Source: Aliiruegeria sabulilitoris (GTDB lineage: Bacteria > Pseudomonadota > Alphaproteobacteria > Rhodobacterales > Rhodobacteraceae). Taken from it: 64,000 nt of DNA. The stretch's first letter is position 1, and every line of letters begins with the position of its first letter. This document shows positions 34,508 to 44,325 of the stretch, one piece after another. Position numbers and translations under genes: made by a program. The DNA lies in the NCBI RefSeq assembly GCF_001558155.1, contig NZ_LOAS01000009.1:1-64000 (forward strand). The letters run 5' to 3'. Under the pieces are notes generated by a model. The model saw only the letters and a list, made by a program, of their open reading frames with translations, ran no database searches and had not been told where the DNA came from.

Positions 34508-35905
34508 ATGAACGCAGTCACCAAACTCCCCACCGATGTGGGCCCGATCCATTTCGTCGGAATTGGCGGAATCGGCATGTCCGGCATTGCCGAGGTGCTG
34601 TTGACCCATGGCTACACCGTTCAGGGCTCTGACTTGAAACCGTCGAAGATCACGGAGCGGCTGGAGCGGCTCGGGGCGACGGTCTTCATCGGGCAGAGGG
34701 ACGACAATCTCGAAAATGCCGAGGTCGTGGTGATTTCCTCCGCGATCAAGCCGGGCAACCCGGAGCTGGACGGCGCCCGCGCCCGCGGCCTGCCGGTCGT
34801 GCGCCGGGCCGAGATGCTTGCCGAGCTGATGCGGCTCAAATCCAACATCGCCATTGCCGGCACCCATGGCAAGACGACGACCACCACCATGGTCGCCACC
34901 CTTCTCGATGCCGGCGGCATTGACCCGACGGTGATCAATGGCGGCATCATCCACGCTTACGGTTCCAACGCGCGCGCGGGGCAGGGCGAGTGGATGGTGG
35001 TTGAAGCCGACGAAAGCGACGGCACCTTCAACCGCCTGCCCGCGACCGTGGCCATCATCACCAATATCGACCCCGAGCACATGGAGCACTGGGGTTCGAT
35101 CGATAACCTGCGCGCGGGCTTCAAGACTTTCGTCGAGAACCTGCCCTTCTATGGCGTTGCGATCTGCTGCACCGATCACCCGGAGGTGCAGGCACTGGTC
35201 GGCAAGATCACGGATCGCCGGGTCATCACCTATGGTTTCAACGCGCAGGCCGATGTGCGGGCGCTCAACCTGCACTACAAGGCGGGCATCGCGCATTTCG
35301 ATGTCGAGCTGAAGAATGACGGCATGGTCATCGAGGGCTGCACCCTGCCGATGCCGGGTGATCACAACGTTTCCAACGCGCTGTCAGCCATTGCCGTTGC
35401 GCGTCACCTCGGCATGAAGGCCGACGAAATCCGTGAGGCGCTGGCCAATTTCGGTGGCGTTAACCGTCGCTTTACCAAGGTGGGCGAAGTAAACGGTGTG
35501 ACCATCATCGACGATTACGGCCATCACCCGGTCGAGATCGCAGCGGTGCTGAAGGCCGCACGGCAGGCTTGTGACGGACGTGTCATTGCCGTGCACCAAC
35601 CGCACCGTTATTCGCGGCTGCATAGCCTCTTCGACGATTTCTGCGCCTGCTTCAACGAGGCGGACGTGGTTGGCATCGCCGAAGTCTTTGCCGCCGGCGA
35701 AACCCCCATCGAGGGCGCGGACCGGGATGCGCTCGTGGCCGGGTTGATCCGCCACGGACACCGCCATGCCCGCGCGCTTCTGTGCGAGGACGACCTTGAG
35801 CGGCTTGTGCGCGAACAGACTCAGCCGGGCGACATGGTGGTCTGCCTTGGCGCCGGTACCATCAGCGCCTGGGCCAATGCCCTGCCGGAACGCCTGCAGG
35901 GGTGA
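34508..35905 (+). CDS. murC: UDP-MurNAc-L-alanine ligase
   Basis: This 465-residue Mur ligase attaches L-Ala to UDP-MurNAc. It shows [19 protein letters not shown] (14-32), ATP loop GTHGKTT (118-124), EADESDGTF, and the C-domain motif [11 protein letters not shown] chose the ATG at 34508 ([18 protein letters not shown]) with GGAAG upstream. An ATG at 34487 that overlaps the murG stop and has AGGAGGG is also possible and would add seven residues. Confidence 0.94.
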   Translation: MNAVTKLPTDVGPIHFVGIGGIGMSGIAEVLLTHGYTVQGSDLKPSKITERLERLGATVFIGQRDDNLENAEVVVISSAIKPGNPELDGARARGLPVVRRAEMLAELMRLKSNIAIAGTHGKTTTTTMVATLLDAGGIDPTVINGGIIHAYGSNARAGQGEWMVVEADESDGTFNRLPATVAIITNIDPEHMEHWGSIDNLRAGFKTFVENLPFYGVAICCTDHPEVQALVGKITDRRVITYGFNAQADVRALNLHYKAGIAHFDVELKNDGMVIEGCTLPMPGDHNVSNALSAIAVARHLGMKADEIREALANFGGVNRRFTKVGEVNGVTIIDDYGHHPVEIAAVLKAARQACDGRVIAVHQPHRYSRLHSLFDDFCACFNEADVVGIAEVFAAGETPIEGADRDALVAGLIRHGHRHARALLCEDDLERLVREQTQPGDMVVCLGAGTISAWANALPERLQG

Positions 35906-35947
35906 GTGAAACCGCCGGCCTGTTCGGCCGGCCCCAGGGAGGAACGC

Positions 35948-36223
35948 ATGAACGTTCTTGTCCTCGGGTGTCTCTGGGTGCTTCTCGGTGCTGCCACCGC
36001 GATGTTGCCCTTACGTTACCAGACCCTCCCCGGCCTGACGCTGCTTCTGAGCGCGCCCTGGCTCGTCTGGCAGATCGGCGGTGACTATGGTTGGCTGCCG
36101 CTTCTGCTGGCCACCGTTGCCGTGCTGTCGATGTTCCGCAAGCCGTTGCGCTACCTCGCGCTTCGGGTAACCGGCGCGACCCGTGAAAGCGCCCGGGGGC
36201 GCGTTCTGGGAGAGCGGCAGTGA
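35948..36223 (+). CDS. Small membrane protein (DUF2484-like), first of a tandem pair
   Basis: This 91-residue protein has three hydrophobic segments: VLVLGCLWVLLGAATAMLP, TLLLSAPWLVWQI and WLPLLLATVAVLSMF. It ends in a basic tail. Rhodobacteraceae often carry a DUF2484 gene at exactly this place between murC and murB. GGGAGG precedes the ATG at 35948. The second copy overlaps by GTGA. The function is unknown; its constant position suggests a link to wall synthesis or division. Confidence 0.7.
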   Translation: MNVLVLGCLWVLLGAATAMLPLRYQTLPGLTLLLSAPWLVWQIGGDYGWLPLLLATVAVLSMFRKPLRYLALRVTGATRESARGRVLGERQ

Positions 36224-36465
36224 GCCTGTCGCTCACGCTTGCCTGCCTCTGGGTCGTCACGGCTGCGGTGATCGCGCTGATCCCGTCCCGACGTCACCAC
36301 TGGCCACAGGCCTATGTGCTGATCGCGTTCGGTCTGCCGATCCTGGGTTTCGTGATCCATGAAAATGGGATCTTGGTGGGGCTTCTCGTCTTCCTTGCCG
36401 GAGCTTCGATCCTGCGTTGGCCGTTGGTGTATCTGTGGCGGTGGGCGCGGCGGATCTTCGGCTAG
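36220..36465 (+). CDS. DUF2484 family small membrane protein
   Basis: This 81-residue protein has three membrane segments: LTLACLWVVTAAVIALIP, AYVLIAFGLPILGFVI and GILVGLLVFLAGASI. It also has RRHHWPQAY and a C-terminal RWPLVYLWRWARR. This matches the DUF2484 pattern I know from Rhodobacteraceae murC-murB intervals. The GTG start overlaps the preceding stop, implying coupled translation and perhaps a heteromer with the first copy. Confidence 0.78.
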   Translation: MSLSLTLACLWVVTAAVIALIPSRRHHWPQAYVLIAFGLPILGFVIHENGILVGLLVFLAGASILRWPLVYLWRWARRIFG

Positions 36466-36556
36466 ATCGGCCTTCGGCTCCCCACCAATTTCGCCCTCGA
36501 CTTGACCGCCGACGCCTGTCTATCAAGGCGCGATCCATATGTTGGAGGAACAGGAC

Positions 36557-37489
36557 ATGGCCCAGCCCGACCAGATCGAGATCCGCGGTGAACTGACCCC
36601 GAACCGGCCCCTCGACGGGCTGACATGGCTGCGTGTTGGTGGGCCGGCGGATTGGCTCTTCCAGCCGGCCGACCGGGAGGATTTGTGCGCGTTCATGGAG
36701 CAGCTCGACCACGATATCCGGGTCTTTCCCATGGGCGTCGGCTCCAACTTGATCGTACGTGATGGCGGCATCAGGGGCGTGGTGGTCCGTCTGGGGCGCG
36801 GTTTCAACCAGATCGACTGCGATGATGGAATAGTGACAGCCGGCGCGGCCGCGCTCGATTCCATGGTGGCCCGAAAAGCGGCCGAGGCGGGGCTTGATCT
36901 GACCTTTCTTCGGACCATTCCAGGAGCAATTGGCGGGGCTGTTCGGATGAATGCGGGCTGTTATGGCTCCTACATGGCCGATCACCTGATCGAGGCCGAG
37001 GCGGTGACGCGCAATGGCAACGTCGTGCATCTCACACCGGAGATGTTGAAATTTGCATATCGATCTACCAAGCTGCCACGCGGTTGGGTCATCACTTCGG
37101 CGCGCTTGCGTGCCCGAAAAGCCGACCCTGACGGCCTTCAGGCCCGCATGGCCAGCCAGCTTGCCAAGCGGGACGCGACGCAACCCACCAAGGAACGTTC
37201 CGCCGGCTCCACCTTCCGTAATCCGGCCGGTTTCAGCTCGACGGGATGGGCCGATGACACGCATGAATTGAAAGCCTGGAAGGTGATTGACGATGCCGGA
37301 ATGCGCGGCGCCTGGTTGGGGGGCGCGCAGATGTCCGAGAAGCACTCGAATTTCCTGCTGAATGCCAATAACGCCACCGCGGCGGAGCTCGAAGGACTCG
37401 GCGAGTTGGTCAGGAAAAAGGTTTACCAAAACAGCGGAATAGAGCTAGAGTGGGAAATCATGAGGGTCGGTGAACCGGCCCCGGAATGA
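36557..37489 (+). CDS. murB: UDP-N-acetylenolpyruvoylglucosamine reductase
   Basis: This 310-residue FAD enzyme reduces UDP-GlcNAc-enolpyruvate to UDP-MurNAc. FAD-binding parts are [13 protein letters not shown] (23-35) and [20 protein letters not shown] (58-77). Further on are [17 protein letters not shown] (121-137), the proton-donor Ser in [10 protein letters not shown] (S218) and a C-terminal Glu in LEWEIMRVG. It is the type with the shorter C-terminal region. ATG 36557 follows GGAGGA at a good distance; ATG 36539 would add six residues. Confidence 0.94.
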   Translation: MAQPDQIEIRGELTPNRPLDGLTWLRVGGPADWLFQPADREDLCAFMEQLDHDIRVFPMGVGSNLIVRDGGIRGVVVRLGRGFNQIDCDDGIVTAGAAALDSMVARKAAEAGLDLTFLRTIPGAIGGAVRMNAGCYGSYMADHLIEAEAVTRNGNVVHLTPEMLKFAYRSTKLPRGWVITSARLRARKADPDGLQARMASQLAKRDATQPTKERSAGSTFRNPAGFSSTGWADDTHELKAWKVIDDAGMRGAWLGGAQMSEKHSNFLLNANNATAAELEGLGELVRKKVYQNSGIELEWEIMRVGEPAPE

Positions 37490-37587
37490 CACCGGCGGAA
37501 CCACGCCGGGATGACGGGCAGTGAAACCACGCAACCAGCGGATTTCACAATATAAAAATCGGACGCAGGTCCGGAAAAGAGGCGGGC

Positions 37588-38502
37588 ATGTCGAGCAGGA
37601 CATCCCCAAAGGTGGCGGTTCTTCTCGGAGGGCCATCGGCGGAGCGTGAGGTTTCGCTTTCGTCTGGGCGCGAATGCGCCGCCGCGCTGCGGGGCGAAGG
37701 GTTTGAAGTTGTCGAGCTGGACGCGGGTCCGGACCTTGCGGCGCGCCTCGTCGAGGTCGCGCCGGATGTCGTTTTCAATGCGCTGCATGGCCGTTGGGGC
37801 GAGGATGGCTGCGTGCAGGGGATGCTGGAATGGCTGCGCATACCCTATACCCATTCCGGCGTGCTGGCCTCCGCGCTAGCGCTGGACAAGCAGCGCTCCA
37901 AGGAAGCGTATACGGCCGCTGGTTTGCCGGTGGTGGAAAGCCTTCTGGCCTGTGCGGCCGAAGTGCGCGCGCGCCACGTGATGGAACCGCCCTACGTGGT
38001 GAAGCCAAATAACGAAGGCTCCTCGGTCGGTGTCTATATAGTGCACGATGTGGCGAACGGGCCGCCGAAACTGGACGAGGCCATGCCCGAGGTGGTCATG
38101 GTCGAGGCCTTCGCGCCCGGGCGCGAACTAACCACAACCGTGATGGGCGACCGGCCGCTGACGGTGACCGATATCCTCACCGATGGTTGGTACGACTACG
38201 ACGCGAAATACAAGCCGGGCGGGTCGCGCCACGTTGTGCCGGCCGAGCTCCCGGTCGAGATTTTCGATGCCTGCATGGACTACGCCCTGCGCGCGCATGA
38301 AGCGCTTGGCTGTCGGGGGATTTCTCGGACCGATTTCCGCTGGGACGAGCCGCGTGGGCTGGACGGCTTGATCCTGCTGGAGACGAATACCCAACCGGGC
38401 ATGACGCCGACCTCGCTTTCGCCCGAACAGGCCGCTTCGGTTGGCATCTCCTTCGGTGCGCTCTGCCGCTGGCTGGTGGAGGACGCCTCGTGCAATCGGT
38501 GA
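37588..38502 (+). CDS. ddl: D-alanine--D-alanine ligase
   Basis: This 304-residue ATP-grasp enzyme makes D-Ala-D-Ala for MurF. It has VAVLLGGPSAEREVSLSSG (residues 9-27), NALHGRWGEDGCVQGML, PYVVKPNNEGSSVGVYIV, and the terminal metal and substrate site LLETNTQPGMTPTSLSPEQA. GGCGGGC lies before the start. It sits in the usual murB-ddl-ftsQ order, and its last 13 bases overlap the ftsQ start. Confidence 0.95.
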   Translation: MSSRTSPKVAVLLGGPSAEREVSLSSGRECAAALRGEGFEVVELDAGPDLAARLVEVAPDVVFNALHGRWGEDGCVQGMLEWLRIPYTHSGVLASALALDKQRSKEAYTAAGLPVVESLLACAAEVRARHVMEPPYVVKPNNEGSSVGVYIVHDVANGPPKLDEAMPEVVMVEAFAPGRELTTTVMGDRPLTVTDILTDGWYDYDAKYKPGGSRHVVPAELPVEIFDACMDYALRAHEALGCRGISRTDFRWDEPRGLDGLILLETNTQPGMTPTSLSPEQAASVGISFGALCRWLVEDASCNR

Positions 38503-39368
38503 CGCCTCCACAGCACGATCCGGCGCCGTCGCGCTGGTCCTATCGGATCCATCGCTGGTGGCTGACGCCCTTTTACCGGCGCGCTCTTCGCGTCGGGGTG
38601 CCGGCGCTGGCCATGTTCGGCGCCGTGTTCTGGTATGTCTCCGACGAGGCGCGCGTGACCCGGATCACCGAGGCGGTGAGCGAGGCGCGCGAAGCGATCG
38701 AGGAACGGCCGGAATTCATGGTCAAGGTCATGTCGGTCGAGGGGGCGTCTCCCGAGCTCGCGCAGGCAGTGCGTGAAACGCTCGCGTTGCGCCTTCCGAT
38801 GTCGAGTTTCGACATGGATCTGGATGCGATGCGCCAGAGTGTGAAGAAATTCAACGCGGTCGCGGATGCCAATCTGCGTGTGCGGCCGGGCGGGGTGCTT
38901 GCCGTCGAGATTACCGAACGGCAACCGGCCGTGTTGTGGCGCCATGCCGATGGCCTGAGCCTTCTGGATGCCGAGGGGAACATGGTGGCCGGCGCATCGC
39001 TGCGGGCCGACTGGCCCGATCTGCCGCTAGTCGCCGGAGAGGGCGCGGAGCTGGTGATCCCCGAGGCGCTCGCGCTCATCGCCGCCGCCGCGCCGCTCAA
39101 CGACCGTTTCCGTGGGCTGGTCCGCATGGGGGAGCGTCGTTGGGACGCCGTTCTCGATCGCGGTCAGCGCCTGCTGCTTCCTGAAAGGGAACCTGTCGCC
39201 GCGCTTGAGCGGCTGATCGCGCTCGACAAGGGGCGCGACATGCTACAGCGCGACGTTACCATCGTCGATTTTCGTAATCCCCGCCGCCCGACGGTGCGGC
39301 TCAACACCAACGCGGTCCATGAACTGCGGAACATAAGAGACATCGAGTCCGGAGGCCAACCAGAATGA
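38490..39368 (+). CDS. ftsQ: Cell division protein FtsQ
   Basis: This 292-residue bitopic divisome protein has a cytoplasmic N-tail with Pro and Arg, one membrane segment (VGVPALAMFGAVFWYVS, about 35-51), a POTRA domain (FMVKVMSVEGASPELAQAV onward) and an FtsQ beta domain containing VRPGGVLAVEITERQPAVLW. The GTG start at 38490 lies inside ddl and follows GGAGGACGCC. Position between ddl and ftsA supports the call. Confidence 0.92.
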   Translation: MQSVTPPQHDPAPSRWSYRIHRWWLTPFYRRALRVGVPALAMFGAVFWYVSDEARVTRITEAVSEAREAIEERPEFMVKVMSVEGASPELAQAVRETLALRLPMSSFDMDLDAMRQSVKKFNAVADANLRVRPGGVLAVEITERQPAVLWRHADGLSLLDAEGNMVAGASLRADWPDLPLVAGEGAELVIPEALALIAAAAPLNDRFRGLVRMGERRWDAVLDRGQRLLLPEREPVAALERLIALDKGRDMLQRDVTIVDFRNPRRPTVRLNTNAVHELRNIRDIESGGQPE

Positions 39369-40699
39369 CCGAGCTGTACCAGACCCAACGCGCGATGCGT
39401 CGGATGCGCAAACAGGCGATGGATCGCGGCGTGATTGCGATCCTTGACGTGGGCACCTCCAAGATAGGATGCCTCGTGCTGCGCTTCGACGGTTCGGACA
39501 AGTTCCTGGGCAGCGACAGCGTCGGCTCGCTAGCGGGGCAATCGAGCTTCCGGGTGATCGGAGCGGCAACGACACGCTCGCGCGGTGTAACATTCGGTGA
39601 GATCGACGCCATGCAGGAGACGGAGCGCGCCATTCGCACCGCTGTGCAGGCAGCGCAGAAAATGGCCAATGTGCGGGTGGACCACGTCATCGCCTGTTTC
39701 GCCGGTGCCCGACCGCGCAGCTATGGGCTCGATGGCCGGATCGATCTGGCCGACAGCATCGTGACCGAGAATGATGTTGCGCGTGTTCTGGCCGCCTGCG
39801 ACGTGCCCGATTATGGGCGTGAGCGCGAGGTGTTGCACGCGCAGCCGGTGAATTTCGCCATCGACCACCGCTCGGGCCTGGGCGATCCGCGCGGCCAGAT
39901 GGGCAACTCGCTGGCCGCCGACATGCATCTGCTGACGGTGGATACCTCGGCGGTGCAGAACCTGCTCTACTGTATCAAGCGTTGCGATCTGGAGCTCGCG
40001 GGCCTGGCCTCCTCGGCCTATGTCTCGGGCATCTCGGCGCTGGTCGAGGACGAGCAGGAATTGGGCGCGGCCTGTGTCGACCTTGGCGGCGGCGCGACCG
40101 GCATTTCGGTTTTCATCAAGAAACACATGATTTTTGCCGACAGCGTCCGGATCGGCGGCGATCACATCACGCAGGACATTTCCAAGGGCTTGAAAGTGCC
40201 GCTGAACGTGGCCGAGCGCATCAAGACCTTCTATGGCGGCGTGATGGCGACGGGCATGGACGACCGCGAGATGATCGAGATCGGTGGCGATACCGGCGAT
40301 TGGGAACGGGACCGGCGCACCGTGAGCCGGGCCGAACTGATCGGCATCATGCGCCCGCGGGTGGAGGAGATCCTCGAAGAGGTGCGCATGCGGCTGGATG
40401 CGGCCGGCTTCGACCATCTTCCGGCGCAACAGATCGTGCTGACCGGCGGCGGCAGCCAGATCCCGGGGCTCGACGGACTTGCCACACGCATCCTCGGCCA
40501 GCAGGTCCGCCTGGGCCGTCCGCTGCGCGTGCAGGGCTTGCCACAGGCCGCAACCGGGCCGGCGTTTTCCTCGGCCGTGGGGCTGTGCCTTTTCGCCGCC
40601 CATCCGCAGGACGAATGGTGGGATTTCGACGTACCCGCCGACCGCTATCCGGCCCGCTCTCTCAAGCGCGCCGTGAAATGGTTCCGGGACAACTGGTAG
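39365..40699 (+). CDS. ftsA: Cell division protein FtsA
   Basis: This 444-residue actin-like ATPase tethers FtsZ to the membrane. It shows GVIAILDVGTSKIGCLVL (about 23-40), the 1C domain with EIDAMQETERAIRTAV, the phosphate 2 loop CVDLGGGATGISVF, and the adenosine loop VLTGGGSQIPGLDGLA. The C-terminus SLKRAVKWFRDNW forms a basic aromatic amphipathic helix, the membrane-targeting motif. Its start overlaps ftsQ by four bases. Confidence 0.95.
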   Translation: MTELYQTQRAMRRMRKQAMDRGVIAILDVGTSKIGCLVLRFDGSDKFLGSDSVGSLAGQSSFRVIGAATTRSRGVTFGEIDAMQETERAIRTAVQAAQKMANVRVDHVIACFAGARPRSYGLDGRIDLADSIVTENDVARVLAACDVPDYGREREVLHAQPVNFAIDHRSGLGDPRGQMGNSLAADMHLLTVDTSAVQNLLYCIKRCDLELAGLASSAYVSGISALVEDEQELGAACVDLGGGATGISVFIKKHMIFADSVRIGGDHITQDISKGLKVPLNVAERIKTFYGGVMATGMDDREMIEIGGDTGDWERDRRTVSRAELIGIMRPRVEEILEEVRMRLDAAGFDHLPAQQIVLTGGGSQIPGLDGLATRILGQQVRLGRPLRVQGLPQAATGPAFSSAVGLCLFAAHPQDEWWDFDVPADRYPARSLKRAVKWFRDNW

Positions 40700-40743
40700 G
40701 ATCGGTTCGTACCTGCCCCGGAACGAGCGTAACTGTGGGAGGG

Positions 40744-40893
40744 CTAAGCAGCCCTCTGCGCCTCCTCCATGCGACGTTTCCGAAGGGTTCGCGTAATCAC
40801 CAGGTGCATAAGGCAGGCCCCCGTGAGGAAGGCCGCGACGGCGTTCAGCTGGCTTTGATTTTGGGTCACGAATGCGACGATGGTCTCGATCAT
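40744..40893 (-). CDS. Candidate 49-residue membrane protein antisense between ftsA and ftsZ
   Basis: A minus-strand frame of 50 codons starts with ATG 8 bases after AAAGGA. It encodes a short polar head (MIETIVAFVTQNQSQLN), one hydrophobic helix (AVAAFLTGACLMHLVI, about residues 18-33) and a very basic then acidic tail (TRTLRKRRMEEAQ). Good ribosome site, positive-inside topology and sensible length support a real small protein. No homolog is known to me. It lies convergent to ftsA in an otherwise gene-free 690-base stretch. Confidence 0.5.
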   Translation of the reverse strand: MIETIVAFVTQNQSQLNAVAAFLTGACLMHLVITRTLRKRRMEEAQRAA

Positions 40894-41436
40894 CTGAAAT
40901 GTCCTTTTGATTGGGTAACGTATGGTTAACCTCCAAAAAGGGACGAACTGTGTTCCGAATTAGTGCGGCTTCGGTCGATTTTCCGTCGAAAACCGTCTCG
41001 CGCCGCAAAGGCGGCGGGCGCAGGTTGGAAAAAGAAATCCACAGGGTGTGGAAAAAGCTGGAATCCGGAGAAAGCTGTCGCTACGTTGGCGTCCAACAAC
41101 GCTGGGAATCCGGCGAATGGCAGGCCGAGCAGCCGCCCCACATCGTTAGACCCTGGCTCGCTGTTGCGAGTGGATCCGTGCAATATCGAACATTTGTGCG
41201 GGTCTTGTGCTATTCTCGCTTGGCGCCACCAGATCGCGTGCCAGTCAGCAGATAAGCGCTCAATTAACTATTTAGGGTCCATATTTTGTGGCAATTCTGC
41301 ACTTTTCTGATGACGAATGTTTGTCGCTCGCCTATGCTCGACTGTAACTAAACGAATATCGGGGTCCAATTGCCCCGTTTAGGGACAGATGGCAAACCGC
41401 CCGGGGACGGGGCGGCAAAATACAGGCGGAGAAAAC
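40894..41436 (+). promoter_or_regulatory. Long ftsZ upstream region
   Basis: No credible plus-strand gene is seen in this 543-base stretch. It holds the inverted repeat TCCACA-GGG-TGTGGA (41038-41052), whose right arm continues as TGTGGAAAA, the complement of a DnaA-box-like TTTTCCACA. It also holds two GAATC sites (41061-41065 and 41106-41110) that fit the CcrM methylation sequence GANTC. An AT-rich stretch near 41260-41340 is the probable ftsZ promoter area. Confidence 0.45.
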
Positions 41437-43056
41437 ATGGCTTTGAACCTCGGTATCCCCCAGGAGCAGGACGAATTGAAGCCGCGGATCACCGTTTTCG
41501 GTGTCGGCGGTGCTGGCGGCAACGCCGTCAACAACATGATCGAAAAGCATCTGGAAGGCGTGGAGTTCGTTACCGCCAATACCGATGCCCAGGCGCTGCA
41601 GCAGAGCAACGCCGAAGCCCGCATCCAGATGGGTGTGAAGGTCACCGAAGGCCTCGGCGCCGGTGCCCGCCCGCAGGTTGGCGCGGCCGCGGCCGAGGAA
41701 ACCATCGAGGAGATCGTCGATCACCTCGCCGGTGCCCATATGTGCTTCATCACCGCCGGTATGGGCGGCGGCACCGGCACAGGCGCGGCTCCGATCATTG
41801 CGCAGGCTGCACGTGAGCTGGGCGTTCTCACCGTCGGTGTCGTGACCAAGCCGTTCCAGTTCGAAGGCGCCAAGCGCATGCGGCAGGCCGAGGAGGGCGT
41901 AGAAGCGCTCCAGAAGGTCGTCGATACGCTGATCATCATCCCCAATCAGAACCTGTTCCGCCTCGCCAACGAAAAGACGACCTTTACCGAGGCCTTCTCG
42001 ATGGCCGATGACGTGCTCTATCAGGGCGTCAAGGGCGTGACCGACCTGATGGTGCGCCCGGGCCTGATCAACCTCGACTTCGCCGACGTGCGCTCGGTGA
42101 TGGACGAGATGGGCAAGGCGATGATGGGCACCGGTGAATCCGATGGCGAGGATCGCGCGATCCAAGCCGCCGAGAAAGCCATTGCCAACCCGCTGCTGGA
42201 CGAGATCTCGCTGCGCGGCGCCAAGGGCGTTCTGATCAACATCACGGGTGGTTACGACCTGACACTGTTCGAGTTGGACGAAGCAGCCAACCGGATCCGC
42301 GAAGAGGTGGACCCGGAGGCAAACATCATCGTCGGCTCGACGCTCGACACGGACATGGAAGGCAAGATGCGCGTTTCGGTGGTCGCCACCGGCATCGACG
42401 CCTCCGATGTGCAGCAGGACATTCCGCGCCCCGATCGCAAGCTGCGTGCGGTGGCAAGCCCGTCCATCTCCGTTTCGGAAAAGCCGGCCCCGACCGAGGC
42501 CGAACTGCCGGAACCGGCCGTCGCCGAAGTGGCCGTTGCGGCCGAGGAGCCTTCGCTCTTCACCGGTTTCCAGCCGAGGGGTCACGAGCAGGTGGTCGAG
42601 GAAGTCTCTGACGATCTTCCGCCGCCGGCCTATCATCAGCCCGCAAGCGATCCGCTGCCGCTGGTGGATGCGATCGAACCGGCCGCCGACGAGTATGTCG
42701 CGCCAAAGAAACGCCCGGCCGGCACCCCGAGCCCTGAAGCGATCCAGCGCCTTCAGGCCGCTGTCAGCAAGGCCGCACCCTCCGCGCCGAAGCCGGAAAC
42801 TGCGGCCGCTCCGGCTCGACGCGCCGAAGCGGAACCCGCTGCGAAGAAGCCGAGCTTCGGTATTGGCAACCTGATCCATCGCATGTCCGGCACCGGCGAG
42901 ACGCCCGAGCGTCCGGCGCAACCCTCGCGGCAGCAACCGCCGCAGCTGCGCCAGCAAACGACTCGACCCAGCCAGGCCTACGAAGACGATTCAGAAATGG
43001 ACCCGGAACAGGAACGTATTGAAATTCCTGCGTTCCTTCGCCGCCAGGCCAACTGA
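41437..43056 (+). CDS. ftsZ: Cell division GTPase FtsZ
   Basis: This 539-residue tubulin-like GTPase forms the Z ring. Residues 16-320 hold the GTPase core with [15 protein letters not shown] (20-34), the tubulin signature GGGTGTG (110-116), NQNLFRLAN and the synergy loop with [12 protein letters not shown] long Pro/Ala/Glu-rich linker of about 200 residues, typical of alphaproteobacteria, leads to the C-terminal peptide [14 protein letters not shown] that binds FtsA. I chose ATG 41437 ([18 protein letters not shown]) with GGAG upstream; 41389 would add 16 residues. Confidence 0.96.
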   Translation: MALNLGIPQEQDELKPRITVFGVGGAGGNAVNNMIEKHLEGVEFVTANTDAQALQQSNAEARIQMGVKVTEGLGAGARPQVGAAAAEETIEEIVDHLAGAHMCFITAGMGGGTGTGAAPIIAQAARELGVLTVGVVTKPFQFEGAKRMRQAEEGVEALQKVVDTLIIIPNQNLFRLANEKTTFTEAFSMADDVLYQGVKGVTDLMVRPGLINLDFADVRSVMDEMGKAMMGTGESDGEDRAIQAAEKAIANPLLDEISLRGAKGVLINITGGYDLTLFELDEAANRIREEVDPEANIIVGSTLDTDMEGKMRVSVVATGIDASDVQQDIPRPDRKLRAVASPSISVSEKPAPTEAELPEPAVAEVAVAAEEPSLFTGFQPRGHEQVVEEVSDDLPPPAYHQPASDPLPLVDAIEPAADEYVAPKKRPAGTPSPEAIQRLQAAVSKAAPSAPKPETAAAPARRAEAEPAAKKPSFGIGNLIHRMSGTGETPERPAQPSRQQPPQLRQQTTRPSQAYEDDSEMDPEQERIEIPAFLRRQAN

Positions 43057-43081
43057 CATTTTTCTTCAGTCGCTTTGAACA

Positions 43082-43112
43082 GGGCCGGTTTTCGCCGGCC
43101 CTTTTCTATTTT
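43082..43112 (+). terminator. Rho-independent terminator of ftsZ
   Basis: GGGCCGG pairs with CCGGCCC around TTTTCG, followed by TTTTCTATTTT. Confidence 0.85.
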
Positions 43113-43276
43113 GAATCAAATGATTGGCAGCTGTATTGCCGCAATGGGCGGGGTTCCGCTCACCCCGGCAAGCCCATGTTTCACACGGTTACAATGTTTG
43201 AATTGAGCATTTGCTGACCGCTTCGTAAATGCAAGTTGCGGGAGGAGCAGCTCTCGCCAAGCAGAAAGAACTGGTC

Positions 43277-44197
43277 GTGCAAACCACGCTCAAGACATCG
43301 GTAACACTCGCAGGCGCAGGGCTCCACTCGGGACGCCCGGCCCGGATTACGCTGAACCCGGCCACTGAGGATAGCGGGATCGTTTTTCGTCGCACGGATG
43401 TCACCGAAAAAGATGCGCTGGTTCCTGCCCGTTGGGATGCGACCGAGCATGTGCCGCTTTGCACCCGGTTGGTGAATGCGTCCGGAACGAGCGTTTCCAC
43501 GGTGGAACATGTCATGGCGGCGCTTGCCGGTCTCGGGGTGCACAATGCGCTGATCGAGGTCAGCGGCCCGGAAGTTCCGATTCTCGACGGCAGCGCGGCG
43601 CCCTTCGTCAAGGCGATCGTAAAGGCGGGCGTGCGCTCGCTCGACGCGCCGCTGATGGTTCTCAAGGTTTGCAAGACCGTCGAAGTCGTGGATGGGGAAG
43701 CGCGTGCGCGGCTTGAGCCCTCCGACGGGCTGACGATCGATTTCGAGATCGAATTTGCGGACGAGGCGATCGGTCACCAGCACCGGACGTTGAACATGGC
43801 CAATGGCGCCTTTGTGCATGAGCTGTGCGACAGCCGCACCTTCTGCCGCCGCTCCGAGGTCGAGTTCATGCAGTCCAACGGGCTGGCGCTCGGTGGAACG
43901 CTGGAAAATGCGGTCGTGGTGGACGGCTCTCACGTGCTCAGCCCCGGCGGGATGCGTCACGTGGATGAGCCGGTTCGGCACAAGATGCTGGATGCGCTTG
44001 GCGACCTGGCCCTGGCAGGCGCGCCGATTCTCGGTCGTTACGTCGGCAACCGGGCTGGCCATACCATAACCAACAAGCTTCTGCGTGCGCTCTTTGCCAC
44101 GCCCGGCGCGGTGGAATGGGTGCCCTGTTCTTACGGTACGATGCAAAAACTGCCCGGCGTGGGCGTGAGCCTTGCCGATCTGGACGCGGTTGCCTGA
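43277..44197 (+). CDS. lpxC: UDP-3-O-acyl-N-acetylglucosamine deacetylase
   Basis: This 306-residue zinc deacetylase catalyses the committed step of lipid A synthesis. Zinc ligands H78 (STVEHVMAAL), H235 and D239 (RHKMLDALGD) and the catalytic H262 (GHTITNKLL) align with H79, H238, D242 and H265 of E. coli. I prefer the GTG at 43277 (MQTTLKTSVTLAGAGLHSG), the usual family start. An ATG at 43229 would add 16 residues; a GGGAGGAG stretch between the two leaves the choice open. It follows ftsZ, as often seen, but after a terminator. Confidence 0.93.
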   Translation: MQTTLKTSVTLAGAGLHSGRPARITLNPATEDSGIVFRRTDVTEKDALVPARWDATEHVPLCTRLVNASGTSVSTVEHVMAALAGLGVHNALIEVSGPEVPILDGSAAPFVKAIVKAGVRSLDAPLMVLKVCKTVEVVDGEARARLEPSDGLTIDFEIEFADEAIGHQHRTLNMANGAFVHELCDSRTFCRRSEVEFMQSNGLALGGTLENAVVVDGSHVLSPGGMRHVDEPVRHKMLDALGDLALAGAPILGRYVGNRAGHTITNKLLRALFATPGAVEWVPCSYGTMQKLPGVGVSLADLDAVA

Positions 44198-44221
44198 CAA
44201 CAACTTGAAATGAAGTGCGGG

Positions 44222-44256
44222 AAATCCGGTGCCAGACATTTTGCACCGGATTTTTC
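44222..44256 (+). terminator. Rho-independent terminator of lpxC
   Basis: AAATCCGGTGC pairs with GCACCGGATTT around a 10-base loop, followed by TTTCTG. Confidence 0.85.
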
Positions 44257-44325
44257 TGTGCTAGAGGGTGGCAAATATCGACGCGAGGGTCGATGCAGGG
44301 CAGGGTAGTGCAAGGGTATCAAGGC

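Noticed and set aside
41027-41056. Minus-strand terminator at TCCACA-CCC-TGTGGA followed by TTTCTTTTTCC
   Set aside because: The stem is only 6 bp with a 3-base loop, and no minus-strand gene feeds it from upstream. A DnaA-box-like palindrome is an equally good reading, so it is not listed as a terminator.
41255-41275. CtrA site in the ftsZ upstream region
   Set aside because: TTAACTATTTAGGG has only one good TTAA half; the second half at seven-base spacing is missing.
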